Source: Chamaecrista fasciculata
Taxonomy: Eukaryota; Streptophyta; Magnoliopsida; Fabales; Fabaceae
Direction of reading: 5' to 3'
Length of the DNA stretch: 64,000 nt
Assembly (NCBI GenBank): GCA_003254925.1
Contig: QANZ01050047.1
Span: forward strand, 110,996-174,995
The translations under genes were made by a program, and so were the position numbers. Positions 22,578 to 34,531 of the stretch are shown piece by piece (the stretch's first letter is position 1; each line of letters starts with the position of its first letter). A model generated the notes under the pieces. That model did not search any database and had not been told where the DNA came from. It saw nothing but the letters and a program-made list of their open reading frames with translations.

Positions 22578-25500
22578 ATGAGAGGAAACATTGGATTTGG
22601 AGTAAGGCTCCCCAACAGCAACATCTCAAATGCTAGACAAACCCTACTTCCATTTTCCACTTTCTCCAATTCTGGTGGTGGTGGTGGCAGCGGCCGTGGC
22701 CGTGGTCGTGGCAGCTCTCTCTCCGGCTTGGGGCCTTTTGACTTGAATGGACGAGCCCCGGGTAAGCCTGACATTGATAAGTCGAAACTTGAATCACTTG
22801 AATCACCTGAATCATCTGAATCGCCCGTTCCTCCTAGTTCTGGACTTTCTGGTCTTGGTCATGGCCGAGGCAAGCCTTCTCCTCCTCCTCCTTCTTCTTC
22901 AGGGCTCACTTCGTTCTCATCATTTATTTCTTCTTTAAAGCAGTCGTCCGCCACAGGTCGTGGCCAAAGTACTGGTCCAGTGATGCCACAACCTGCAAAT
23001 GAATCAGGACCCAGAAAACCTACACTCTTCAAAAGGGAGGATGGTACTAGTAGTAGTCCAACAGTTGGAACTGGGCCTGATGCTTCTACTAGAACTGATG
23101 ATCATGAGACTGATCATCATAAAGGTGAGCGGAATATACTGGGGTTGTTGGCTGGTTCTCCTGTGGTTGATCATTGTCCGGTGGATGTAATGGGAGCATT
23201 GTCTGGATTTGGGCGGGGAAAGCCAATGAAACAGGAAGGTCCACAGGACCAAGTTAAGGAAGAGAATAAACATCTCCGTGCCCCGCGGCGAGCTCCAGAC
23301 ACCACTGCATCTAAGACTGTGTCTATGAGTCAGGAAGATGCAGTGAAGAATGCTAGAAAAATCTTGTCACAAGGACGGGATGATGGAAGTAGTGCTGGAA
23401 GAGGAAGAGGAGGATTTATAGGTGGCCGAGGCCGAGGCAGAGGACGAGGAAGTGAAAGATTTGCAGGGAGGGGGAGAGGAGAAAGGGATCTGTTTGATCT
23501 GGATTTTAAGGATACCTCTGCTTCAAGACAATATGTAGAAGAGGAAGATGATAGTGGTGAGCTGTTGGCCCAGAAGGTTGGGCCTGAGGTGATGAATCAG
23601 TTGACTGAAGGATTTGAAGAGTTAGCTGATAGAGTTTTACCTACACCATTTCAGGACGAGTATTTAGATGCACTAGACATAAATTGTGCGGTAAGTGGTG
23701 ACCAGCAGATATTTATGCATATTTGTTGAGAAAATTCTTGAAAGTTGTAGAAGTAATAATTTTGTTCTTTGTAATTATTTCATTCTGAATTGTGTTTTTA
23801 TTTAGCTGAGTTAGAATGTACTTTTTCTGGTCTGGAAAAAGAATGTAAAAAATGGTTGACTTAATTGCTTTTGATTGACCAACTTGAAAGACCTTTGGAC
23901 AACTGTTTGTTATTAAAATCATGCAGATAAATTATATGCTCTTTTCGGTACAGGAATTTTAATGCTTTATTTCTTTTGTTTCTGATTTGTTGATTGCAGA
24001 TAGAATTTGAACCTGAATATTTGATGGGTGAGTTTGATAGGAATCCCGATATTGATGATAAACCACCTATTCCACTTCGGGATGCACTAGAGAAAATGAA
24101 GCCATTCCTGATGGCATATGAAGGGATTCAGAGTCAAGAAGAGTGGGAGGTAGTTTCTCATCTTATACATAGGAGGACTAACACTCAAATTGCGTGTCTA
24201 TAGCTTGCAACTGGTTGGTGCATTCTTATGAGAGAATCTGTGCCCAGTTACTTCAAAATAGCAACTCTAAGTTTCTTTATTTTTATTTTTGTTTTTTTAG
24301 CTTGCCTCATTCCTTGTTTCAAATCATATTTAGCAAGGCAAAAATGTTCACCATAAATTATGTTGCTCTTTTATACATGCATGCTAGGAGCTTCCATGTC
24401 ACTCTGTAGTATGCTTGAGTCCCATCCTTTTAACTACCTTGTTAACGTCTTTAAAGGCATTTGTTTCTTACTACTTGCATGAAGGATAGTACACCTGTTG
24501 TTTTGATAGCATGAGAGGCTTTGCATATTTTGTTGAAGATCATCAACTGAAGCGAGGAAATCAAAGTCCTCCTCCTTTTAATTTTATTGATTTTAGTGAA
24601 GCTTCGTCTTTTAATAGATACATATGCCTTTATATATATTGGTGATCCATATCATCAGTAAGTATGTTCACTGATTATCTTATGGCTCTTGCCAGGTTTC
24701 CTTTAGTTAATCTTTATTACTGGCATATTCAGACTTCAGATAAATGTTGTAGGGATGCAACTTTTTTTCCTTTTTTTGTTCTTATTTTTTAAAATAGTTG
24801 TCTTCTTTGGTGGGAGAAAAGAACGGAGATGTTTGTTTTCTTTTTCCCCCCTTAACACTAATCACTTTTTAGGAAATAATGGAAGAGACAATGGCAAGAG
24901 TTCCATTATTGAAAAAGATTGTAGATCACTACTGTGGCCCAGATAGGGTGACTGCAAAGAAGCAGCAAGAAGAATTAGAAAGAGTTGCTAAGAGTCTTCC
25001 TCAAAGTGCACCATCTTCTGTGAAGCGATTTGCTGATCGAGCTGTTCTTTCGCTTCAGGTTTGAATTTCTAAATACTGGAATGTCTTGTTGCCATTATGT
25101 GTACTTTGCTTGCAAACTTGCTTCTCTTCTAAGTTGGCATTTCCATTACAAATGTCTCTTTGCCAATGTTTGCTTGTTAATGCAGTTAGGTAATGATGGG
25201 GAAAATTGGGGTGGGGGCATGTTGACCCAAGGGATATTTGGATATTGTATGAGTATTCCTATAAATGGACTAGTAATTCAAATCCAGTTGAGATATTATG
25301 TGACATGTGAGAGGTGTATCTGTGAGAAATGGCCAGTAAATTACAAGTCATAGACCGCAAGAAATCAGCGTGGAGTTGATATTGAACCTGGATTGAATGA
25401 TTGAGATTGGCAATGGAAGTTGCAAGGAAAATAAACCTTGAGCTGATAAACTGATATTAATACTTGTTAAAATCTTGAAGAAAGATTAAAAAGTTAATTC

Positions 25501-27585
25501 TATTAAAGTATGACCATAAGTTGTTGAAGTTTGCCTTTGTTGTTGTTTTTTTATGGGATAGGATAATAATTGTTTAGGGATAGGATAATAATTGTTATAG
25601 GATAGGATAATAATTTACTCTGTTTTTTTGAATTCAACAGTTTCCCTCACAATAATTGTTCAAATCTGAAATCTTGTCTCTAATAAATGAACTGAAGCAA
25701 TTCGCTCCATCAAAGAAAGCAACCAGTCTGTTGTAAATCTATTGGTGGATAGTTTTTGGTTGTTATGGTCAGAAATTTGGCTTGATATACATTTGGTTTA
25801 ATGGACTCTAGGCAGATTGCTTTCAGCCTCTCATATGCATTATGTATCTAGTGTCCAAATCTTATGGTGCAAGAAATTGTTTAAGGGGGATCTGTTGGTC
25901 CTTGTCATCCTGAGGTTTAATGTCCTTGTCTCCTGTCTCTGGTTTTCCGTTTCTAGATTTGGATGAATGTAGGTTGTTGATAGGAACTATGATGTTACTG
26001 AGAAAATAGATAGATAAACACTGAATGGGAGGCTATATTCGATATATAACAGATAGGAAATACAGCCAGCACTTCAAAGATAAACTTAAACAGACACAGC
26101 TCACAGCACACTGTTACTCACAACTTCACACAAGAACACAAGAAAACACAAGAAAACAGTAAAGATAATCTGGGCATTCGAGAGGCCAGTCTCTCCCACC
26201 AATTCCCTACTAATTTCCTGGATGCCACACCCTCCGCCCTCCTCCCTTACATAAAGCGAGCATACTACACAGCTCACTCCCCTCCCTCCACTACTGTGTC
26301 AGGGTCAGAAACCGTTTTGCCTTCCTTCTCTCTCTCTCCCGTACTGTCCAGCCCTCCTTTCTTTTTCCTCTGATAGAACTTGGGCTGAATTGGGCCTACC
26401 CCAATTCTGTTGGGCCCAATAGCACTCATTTTTTCCTTTTTCCTTCTTCTATAAGTATTAAAAGACCCATCCCATGCAGACCCAACAGTTGTGCTGTTTA
26501 ATACTAAATGATGAATCTTTTGGATATATAAACCAGCTGATTATTTATTTTGAAGATCTGGGTTAATATTAATAAGTCTGGAGCCTTATTTTTATTTTTA
26601 GTTCTGCTTTCAGTCTGCATCTCTTAAAAATAATATTCTGGTCTTATTTGGCTAGTTGAAGTATCTGCAGTGTAATTTTCTAAGGAGATTCTTTGGGAGT
26701 AATTGATTAATTTCTAACTAGGCACAGTCACAGACTCACAGCCAACGAAAAATTCAACAGAAGCAAATACTAGAATTACCCATATATTGGTAAAAGTAAA
26801 TGGCAGATAAACAAAATTATTAATGTTGGATTCAAATTCCCCCTTTCGGGTGATTATGCAATTATTTCTTAAGTTTAAAATAATGATTTTTATGTTGTGA
26901 ACTAGACCCAAGAACCGGTCTAAGGCAAATTCTAATCATGGAGTTCTGTTGTCCATAAGTTTTAATCTATAATGACTGGGTTCTCTTATCTTAACAATGG
27001 TAGTATTTTGTTAATATAATTGAATAAAAATACTCTCAATTAGGGCTGTTTTAAGACCCAAACTATATGTTGTTATTGAAAATTGTTGCTGACAAGGCCA
27101 TGTGATTTCTTTCTTTCTGTCTTTAATTAAAAATACACTCAAAGTACTCTTGATACCCTAAAGTATGAGGTTGGTTCCAATTGTACCCCTAATGTTTCAC
27201 ATTTGAGTTAATTGTACCCCCAAATAAAAAATCTTTTAGGGTACAATTGAAACTGACTCCATACTTTGAGGATACAATTGACCCAACAACTGAAACTGAC
27301 CCCTATTTTGAGAGTATCAAGAGTACTTTTATCTTTTTTCATGTGATGGTTCATGTTGCATAAACAACTCAACACCATATAGTTTGTGAAATATGATTAC
27401 TTTACTTCTTGATTACATTTGCCTCGTTTTAAGCAGAAGAAATATGATTTTGGAGGGAATGTTGAATTGATATTTATATTTGTTTGAATTGGAATAATAC
27501 GCAGAGCAACCCAGGTTGGGGATTTGACAAGAAATGCCAGTTCATGGATAAGCTAGTTTGGGAGGCTTCTCAGCACTACAAATGA
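22578..27585 (+). CDS. Mitochondrial ribosomal protein mS35 (S24/S35 type), RGG-rich
   Basis: Component of the mitochondrial small ribosomal subunit. There are four coding exons, 22578-23690, 24000-24149, 24873-25058 and 27505-27585, all split at codon boundaries with GT-AG introns, giving 509 residues. Residues 1-30 are basic and hydroxylated, as in a mitochondrial presequence. A Gly/Arg segment follows at about 34-47 and a second RGG tract at about 273-302. The conserved mS35 domain starts near residue 330 (GPEVMNQLTEGFEELADRVL) and runs through exon 2 (FDRNPDIDDKPPIPLRDALE), exon 3 and the C-terminal NPGWGFDKKCQFMDKLVWE. The RGG-rich, Ser/Pro-rich N-terminal half is a plant-type extension and is probably disordered. 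Intron 3 is unusually long (2446 bp) because it holds a solo LTR and a fold-back element. The family assignment is by motif recognition. Confidence 0.88.
25978..26487. mobile_element. Solo LTR (probably Copia) in mS35 intron 3
   Basis: A 510-bp element begins TGATAGGAACTATG and ends CCCATGCAGACCCAACA, flanked by the 5-bp duplication GTTGT at 25973-25977 and 26488-26492. TG...CA ends, the 5-bp target duplication and absence of internal genes define a solo LTR. It has a possible polyadenylation/TATA-like part (ataagtattaaaag) near its end. It probably arose by recombination between the two LTRs of a full element. Confidence 0.88.
27130..27345. repeat. Fold-back element in mS35 intron 3
   Basis: The left end, about 27133-27180 (aaagtactcttgatacccta), is inverted at 27310-27335 (gagtatcaagagtact). 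The inside has attgtacccc and ggtacaattga words in opposite orientations. Confidence 0.7.
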
Positions 27586-27804
27586 GCTCTTAAATGTATC
27601 TTTCTGTTCAAAAGTTTTGTTTTAACTTTAATTTAAGGCTTGGTTTTCCATAGTTAAGTGGGCAAAGTAATCTGAGGCTTTCTCTCAATTCGATTATTGT
27701 TTTATTGGGGGAAAAGATAGTGATATGAATGTTGTAATAATGTGAATGACATCACTACATTTTTTTGGTAGAAAGAAGCTACTTACATAGTTACATAGCC
27801 AAAA

Positions 27805-28015
27805 GTTCGGAAATGGATCCTCTAAATTTTCCTTCTTTACATTTTTTGTAGAATATGAGAGAGATAGGAAGAGAAAATAAGAGAGAGAAAGAGAAAGTGT
27901 GATTCTTATATATTATTATTTTATAAAATTCACATTTTCTCTCTCTTTCTTCTCCTTTTTCTCTCTAACTCCACAAGAAATGCATGGAGAAGGAAATACA
28001 GAGGATTCAGTCCCC
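27805..28015. repeat. GA/CT fold-back element 3' of mS35
   Basis: The ends ggatcctctaaattttcctt and (inverted) aggaaatacagaggattcag frame a gagagagataggaag tract and its ctctctctttcttct complement. Related to 19208-19440. Confidence 0.65.
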
Positions 28016-28252
28016 AAAAGTTATGCTACTAAGCATTACGTGTCATATAGACATATAGTATAGAGCTAGATCTCTCACAAATGATCTTGTTTTCATGTAA
28101 AACGCAATAAGAGATGTGAATCTTTAATTTTTTAAGTTAAATTCTAAATGTTAAAAGAGGCTGCTTTTTGTGTATGAAATATGAATATAAAGTTTCTTTG
28201 TTAGAGTCCCAAACTACAAATTGGTCCCTTATGTATGTGGTAGGTTTCAAAT

Positions 28253-28882
28253 ATGAACATTTGTAACCATCAAGAGATTTATATGTAATACATTGTTCCT
28301 ATGTGTCCTTTTCCCAATTCTCTTTTGGTGTGATACTTTCAAATTCAGATATTTCGTTCAACAAGATTGCATTCATCCACATTAATTATGATGCAACCCA
28401 TTTAGATATCTCATTCGCAAAAACACCTTCTTTTTTATCTCTAAATTTAATATCAATTTTCAATTTTTCGTTCTCAATATTTGTTCAGTATCAATTTTAT
28501 CTCCTAAGTTTCATACTTTGATTGATTTTATCATTTACTTTAACTTTAGTCAAATATTAACGATATATTTTATGCAACTAATGAATATGTAATGTAAAAT
28601 TGATATAGAAAGAAATTCGAATATTAATTCAGATTGAAAAACATGATAGAGTATGTCGTTAATTTATTAAAATAAGTTAGTCAAATGATAAAATTGATCA
28701 AAATGTGAAATTTTAAAGACAAAATTGATAGTAATCAAATATTGAGAACAAAATTGAAAATTGATATAAAGTTAAGAGTTGAAAATTACGCTTTTGCCAA
28801 TCTCATTTTGTATATCAAAGGATTAATTTTATGGTAATTATAATTTCTAGACTAAATGTTATGATTTAACTTTTTTACAATA
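28253..28882. repeat. Direct repeat, right copy
   Basis: Matches 20031-20645 in the same orientation over its full length, with small indels. Includes the MITE-like element with tcaaatattaacgatat and atgtaaaattgata words. Confidence 0.85.
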
Positions 28883-29079
28883 AATTTAAAACATCTTACC
28901 TTTTAGAAAATAAATAATTTGTGTATTTTATATATAAACATTTTTTTATTTTTATTTAAAATTGTAATTTGTGTTTGTGATTATCATTTTTTTCTTTTAT
29001 CTTGCCAACTCCTACTAAAAGTTCTCCATCAAACAAAGCATCATAATAGTTCATAGCATATGTGTTTTCGACAAAAACG

Positions 29080-29575
29080 TAGGTCAAAGGATGATTTTGG
29101 TCCCAAATATATACTCTAGTATTCATTTTGGTCCTTTATGTATCAAAATGTTCAAATTGGTCATAAATATTGGTAAAATGTTTGATTTTGATCTCAAAAC
29201 TATTGAATATAGTTATATTTCTCTCGTTTCAAAATCAAATATGACGAGTTCAAAGCTACGTATTGCTCTCAAAAAGTATTTTCTCTATCTAATTGGAATC
29301 GTCAACAAACAATGTCAAATTGATCTCAAAATAGAGTTCTCATTTCACGATTAAACAAGCGAAAATTGATTATAAGAATTTGGAGCTACGAGTTACTCTT
29401 AATAAGTCTTTTGAACTTGAAATGAGAGACGAGAGAAATATAACCAAATTCAATAGTTTGGGATCAAAATTAAACATTTTGCTAACATTTACGACATTTA
29501 AATATTTTGAAATATAAATGACCAAAATAAACATTAGGACATACTTTTAGGACTAAAATGACCCTTTTTTGTATA
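29080..29575. repeat. Fold-back 'ttttggtccc' element
   Basis: The left end (gatgattttggtcccaaat) is inverted at the right end (aggactaaaatgacc). Inner arms around tatatttctctcgtttc and gagacgagagaaatataacc are also complementary. Sequence words are shared with 9470-9960. Confidence 0.7.
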
Positions 29576-29639
29576 AACCAAGGGTATCCACCGTCAGGAA
29601 CAGTGACTAATCCCTCTATCACGGGTCCTCAGGTAACGA

Positions 29640-29830
29640 CGGGCCACATAATAACCAAAATGACCATTTGATCAAACAAAAAAAAGATACTTTTCATTGT
29701 TTTGGGCTATTTAAGAATTCGAGCTCGAAGTTATTATAAAAGCCCATAATCTCTGAAAGCCCACACAAAAACAAAAAGAGGTCAGTTCAAAAACCCTAAT
29801 TAGGGTTTCACTCTTCCTCTGTCTCTCACA
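29640..29830 (+). promoter_or_regulatory. Ribosomal-protein promoter: telo-box palindrome and site II
   Basis: AAACCCTAATTAGGGTTT at about 29791-29808 is two telo-boxes (AAACCCTAA) head to head. Upstream are site II-type words (gggcc at 29641, TGGGCT near 29703, agccca near 29743 and 29758). A pyrimidine-rich start (ctcttcctctgtctctc) follows at 29811. Telo-box plus site II is the known promoter signature of plant ribosomal protein genes. Confidence 0.75.
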
Positions 29831-29873
29831 TTTCACTCTCACAGAGGTGGTAGGAGAACGAAGAAAACCCACA

Positions 29874-30317
29874 ATGGAAGCTCAGACTCAAGGTCTCGAA
29901 CAAGTTCAGTGCTTCGGCCGCAAGAAAACCGCCGTCGCCGTCACCTACTGCAAGCGCGGCCGTGGACTCATCAAGATCAATGGCTGCCCCATCGAGCTCG
30001 TCGAGCCGGAGATTCTCCGATTCAAAGCATTCGAACCCATCCTTCTCTTAGGGAGACACCGATTTGCCGGCGTCGACATGCGTATTCGTGTGAAAGGTGG
30101 TGGTCATACCTCTCAGATCTACGCAATTCGCCAGAGCATAGCCAAAGCCCTCGTTGCGTTTTACCAGAAGTTCGTGGATGAGCAGAGCAAGAAGGAGATC
30201 AAGGATATTCTTGTCAGGTATGATCGAACTTTGCTTGTTGCTGATCCTAGGCGCTGTGAGCCCAAGAAGTTTGGTGGTCGTGGTGCTCGCGCGAGGTTCC
30301 AGAAGTCTTACCGTTGA
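29874..30317 (+). CDS. RPS16: Cytosolic 40S ribosomal protein S16 (uS9)
   Basis: 147 residues, the usual plant length, in one uninterrupted exon. uS9 sits in the head of the small subunit, and its C-terminal tail contacts tRNA in the P site. Seen here: the start [20 protein letters not shown], the family core [20 protein letters not shown] at about 75-94, and the invariant tail [14 protein letters not shown]. The ATG at 29874 is chosen because the family starts there; the upstream GTG extension is leader. The base composition is much GC-richer than its neighbours, typical for highly expressed genes. Intact and probably functional. Confidence 0.97.
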   Translation: MEAQTQGLEQVQCFGRKKTAVAVTYCKRGRGLIKINGCPIELVEPEILRFKAFEPILLLGRHRFAGVDMRIRVKGGGHTSQIYAIRQSIAKALVAFYQKFVDEQSKKEIKDILVRYDRTLLVADPRRCEPKKFGGRGARARFQKSYR

Positions 30318-33106
30318 ATGCTCGATCGATCGTTGTATCGGGGAGAAGGAGTAGCAGAGAAAAAAAAGGCAAAGAAATGTCTGTTTGTCGGTTTTTATTT
30401 CAGTTTTCGGTTCATGTTTTATGCTGTGGAAAAAAAAAACTCATTCGATTAGTAGTACTATTAAGTTTTGGTAATTTACTTATGGATTGTTGAGATGTTT
30501 TCTCTTTTTCAATATATTGAACTTGTCTTTAAGGTTTGAATGGCACTGGCTAATTAATTTCTTTCGTTTGTTTTGTGGGATAATTGATATTCTGAATCGT
30601 TTGACATCTGCTTAAGTTATTGTCAAGCAATATCGAAATGTTTGTGGGGTACAATATTTTCAATGTCTGGTTTGCTGTTTTCGGGTAGAAATTTTCCTCC
30701 TTTTTGATTGGGAGGTCTTCACTTAGTCGTGTATGCTGGTGATACTCACTGTTGTTTTGATGATGCATGTGTAAATATGTCCCTTGGATATGAATTGTTA
30801 TGAATTATCACATCTCATTCTTTGTTGAAGTTTTCTTATTAATGAAGATCTTGATACTCGGCTAATGATATCCCAGGTCAAGTTAATGACATCTTTGAGG
30901 AGTTTTGGTCTTTATAAGATGAACTAACCAAGCTAACAATACTCAGTATTTTATCCCTTTCATGAACTAGCCAATCCTTCATGGTTTCTGGTTGGTCTCT
31001 TGTATAAAATGTTATTCAAGTTTATGCCATGATAATTGTATTCTTTGGCTAGTTTGTCATGGGAAGTGATCAAAGTTGCTAATTGTGTTTCTTTTATTTT
31101 TATTGCATTTCTTTTCTTGGTTTCCTTCACTAACGAAAGATGTGGTCTCTGCTGAACTTAGTGTAATAATATCCTCTTTTCTTTGTTATGGCTGAAGATC
31201 ATGATTCTTTGAATCAAAATCAAGTGCATGTGTCTCTGTGGAGCTTTTCATAAGTGAAAGATATGTTGCATTGATCTCACGTGTTTTGTTCGGCAATGTA
31301 GCACACAAAGCCAATCTTTGTCTTGCTCTAGACAAAGAAAATCTCTCCCTCACTGTCTCATGTAATGCAAACTACAATATTGGTAGTTCACTGTTTAACT
31401 ATCTTTACTGGCTTGTTACCATTTGTTAATTGTAGATTGTAGAGATGCTTACACTGAGTCTATTATGCAAACGCTAATAATAGATGTCATGGGCATGGAT
31501 CTTATAATCAAGAGTTAAATCATGAAATCGCGATTTTACCTATTGAAATCTTGAAATCTTGTTTACTTGGTCATAAAATCTGTTGAAACTGTGTCAAAAT
31601 CGGGATTTTGCCTATATACATAGAGACAAAATATTTGTTGGAATTCATATCAAATGCTTTTTCGTGTGTTAAGAATAATGAATCAAACCATTATTGACTG
31701 ATTTAACGTGACAATTTGAGCTGACAAATTCATTTTTTGGAATCTATCTTATTTTCATTTTTCTTCATGCCGCAGACGGTGGACTCATATAGGTAGCATT
31801 CTTCGTAATATATATATATATATATATATATAATTTTTTCTTGAAGTGAAATAGGCTTTTGTTATGTCTCTGATATTTCAAGTAGCAGAAACGTCAATAT
31901 ATGATGTAGCTGTAAAAATTGGCCAAGATCTTTAAGAAGCCATTTTCAAGAGAAAAGTATTCAGTGCCTTCCATTTTCTACATAGCCTTCTTTGCATTTT
32001 AGTGAAGTTTACCACTGAACTATATTTTACTACTCTAAACTAAGGCCTAATTACAAAGTTGGTATGTTTACTTTTCAGTGTGACAAGTTAGCTGAACTTG
32101 GAACTAATATGAAAAATATTGAATTTCAGTTTATACAGGGTATGATGACAACCGCTTTTGATGAATAAAAATTCTGAGTAGTCTTGGTCATTGAAAAAAT
32201 AAATAATATTTGATTTCCTACAAATATTAACTATTATAAGTAGAGTAGAAAATGAAAATTGAAATCTAATAACTAATTAAGGCATTTGGGTTCAGCCTTC
32301 AAATACTTGTCATTAACCAATGCAAATCAGCAATCTTTGCATTCCCTTCAGTTTATTCAAGCCTCTGATTACTCAAAAGTTTTTCTTCTGGCCAAGTCAA
32401 AGGTTGGGAACAAGCTATCATACTTCCAATGGAGTATCTTTAGCATGATAATTAATGAAACTATTCCTAGAATCTGAGTGAAAATCTTGGTTTTGGCAAA
32501 AGATTATGAAAACTTTGATAACAATGAAAATACCTAGCTTTAGGTTCTTCTTGTATTGTCCTCAATCTGCAATTAAACAGCAGATGCTATCACTTTATTC
32601 TTCTGATCTAAGATGATAGTTTTTTCAATTTCGTCCTTGAAAGATAAAGTTATTAAATTTAGTTGACAAACAATGCAATTACAATTAATTTAGTCCCTAA
32701 AAGCTAAAATTATAAAACTTAGTCATTGAAAAATACAATTACAATCAATTTAGTCCTTTTGCTAAAGATACTAACTAGAATTTATTATCAAATTTAATTT
32801 AGTTCTAAATCATTATACTTAACAATTGATATTAAAAATTATATTAACCGTTAAATTTGAATTAATATCTTAACAAAAAGACCAAATTAATTTGAATTGC
32901 ATCTTTCAGATATTAACCTTATAATTCCATCTTTTAAAGAATAAATTAAGCAATTTATAATCTTTCAGAGATATAATTCTTAACTTACCCTTAGTTAAAT
33001 CTATCACAGTAATCATGAACAAATCTTTTCTTCCTTTCAATTTTGTGGAGAAAATTTTGAAGCCCAGGAAAATGCATCAGAAAACAGAACATTTTTTCCA
33101 GATTCG
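30318..33106. other. Intergenic between uS9 and DMP genes
   Basis: No gene supported. Contains the uS9 3' UTR (to about 30550), an (AT)n microsatellite at 31808-31832, and an 'aatttagtcc'-type fold-back at 32620-32960. Short frames such as those near 31238 and 32286 lack ATG starts or conserved features. Confidence 0.5.
32620..32960. repeat. Fold-back 'aatttagtcc' element
   Basis: aatttcgtccttgaaagataaagtt on the left is matched in reverse by aagcaatttataatctttcag-like sequence on the right, with repeated aatttagtccc and accaaattaatt words in opposite senses. Confidence 0.5.
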
Positions 33107-33790
33107 TCACCTTCTAGAGTACAAGGGGTCCCTTTGCAAAAGGAAAGGATACCCTATCCCTCTCCTCTTAGAAGGAAACACCACAAAAAGTACACTCACA
33201 ACAAAACCCACCACAAGAGGAAGAGTATTACTCACTTTTCTGGGCACAAAAGGGTAATAACATCTAACAACATCATGATGCAGCCCTGCAAAAGTGAGAA
33301 AAGACAAAAGAGAAAGTGAAGCATGAAATAAATCCTCCCATCTCAACCTATAATCCTTAGGCACACATGGCTTCTTCCTCCCTCCATTAAAAGTCCATAT
33401 CCCTCTAAATGTTGCCACCCCATAACACAGCCTACCAGAGGCTGTTCTGAAGCTATCAGTGAATGTAAAGAAGACACAAGACACAGCCAATATGCCCAAA
33501 AACACGCCCATGAGCCACCGGTTCACTTCGCTACATTCGCCGTCATCGGTTAAGAGAGGAGCCATGATGCTAAAGGCTAGGATGGTGGCTGTGGGAAGAA
33601 GAACATTGAGCCTAGCTGTGCCACTTAGAATTGCATTGATGATGTAAAAGTAGTGAGATTCATCCATGTCATAATCATCATCAATGTCATAGTAATAATC
33701 ATCATCATCAACATGATCTGTCTCACTATGTTGTGTAGTGTGGATAATTAGGTCTTGGCTTAATGTTGAGGAGTCGTTGTTGTTGATCAT
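33107..33790 (-). CDS. DUF679 domain membrane protein (DMP family)
   Basis: 227 residues, intronless as usual for this family. DMPs are plant-specific proteins with four membrane spans found in ER, vacuole or plasma membranes; DMP8/9 members act in gamete fusion. Seen: an N-terminal tail with a striking Asp/Tyr run (residues about 26-45), a first hydrophobic span (LNVLLPTATILAFSIMAPLL), the family block GECSEVNRWLMGVFLGILAV, then CVFFTFTDSFRTASGRLCYG, a third span after WEDLFHASLSLLSFLTFAGL, and the C-terminal VVFPSKRRGIGYPF typical of DUF679. The start is the ATG at 33790; an upstream in-frame TTG is ignored. Which DMP subgroup is not clear. Confidence 0.92.
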   Translation of the reverse strand: MINNNDSSTLSQDLIIHTTQHSETDHVDDDDYYYDIDDDYDMDESHYFYIINAILSGTARLNVLLPTATILAFSIMAPLLTDDGECSEVNRWLMGVFLGILAVSCVFFTFTDSFRTASGRLCYGVATFRGIWTFNGGRKKPCVPKDYRLRWEDLFHASLSLLSFLTFAGLHHDVVRCYYPFVPRKVSNTLPLVVGFVVSVLFVVFPSKRRGIGYPFLLQRDPLYSRR

Positions 33791-34270
33791 CTTCAAAATG
33801 TTATGCAATGATGGTTGTTATTGGAGTATGCTGATGTGAATGTGATGGCTTGTTTGCTTTTAAAGTTTTTCATTTGTTATCGTTGTTATGGTTCCTTGCT
33901 TTGTAATGAAAATTCATACAGGAATGTGAAAGTTTCTCCCTCAGGGAATATTAGCTTTAGCTAGGTGCTTTTATTTGCTTTTGGGTTGGGAAATGTTTAT
34001 GCTTTCTTGTAATTCCAGAGTAAACCTTGTGTCATGTATTTCGGTTTATGAATAATGTTGAATAATTAAGTGGAAAAGATTCAAAAGACATTGTGTTTAT
34101 CGCTCTCGGCTCGAATGAGATTAGTCTTCGCCTAAACCGTTACACGGATAGGTGGAGAAACTCATGGTTATACCAAAAAAAAAAGACATTGTGTTTAAAA
34201 TATAAAGTTAGACTGCTCAAATACGTCATATTGGTTAAAGGTGTTTTAAAATTTTTATTTTGATCTAAAA
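33791..34270. other. Upstream region of the DMP gene
   Basis: Promoter side of the minus-strand DMP gene. No convincing TATA box was picked out. A small repeat relic (cggctcgaatgagattagtc, ggttatacc) lies near 34105-34170. Confidence 0.4.
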
Positions 34271-34274
34271 TATT

Positions 34275-34531
34275 TCAAAATTAACAAATTACCCAAACTC
34301 TACTATTAAAGCACTTATATTTAGAATCTATTTACCCATTCTCAAAAGCAATTTCATTTCTTAAAATCACTTGTGAAACTTAAAAAGCAATCCAAAAGAG
34401 GCCCTGTGCTAGAAAAGCTACCTTAAAGACTATAGTAACAGGCTTTCCTTGAAAAAGATTATTGTTTTACAATAGCAGCAGAAAAGAACTAGAAACTATC
34501 TCTAGAATTTTGCTAAAAATCGCATAATGAT
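34275..34531. repeat. Diverged copy of FAB1D-like 3' flank (copy 1)
   Basis: Shares ordered words with 53205-53575: tattaaagcac, cttgtgaaacttaaa, caatccaaaagaggccc, acaatagcagcagaaaagaactagaaact and gaattttgctaaaaatcgcataat. It breaks off after cgcataatg, before the coding exon. More diverged than the 35.9-kb copy. Confidence 0.75.

Noticed and set aside
29847..29873. Nine extra residues at the N-terminus of uS9
   Set aside because: They start at GTG in the leader; the family begins at the ATG at 29874.
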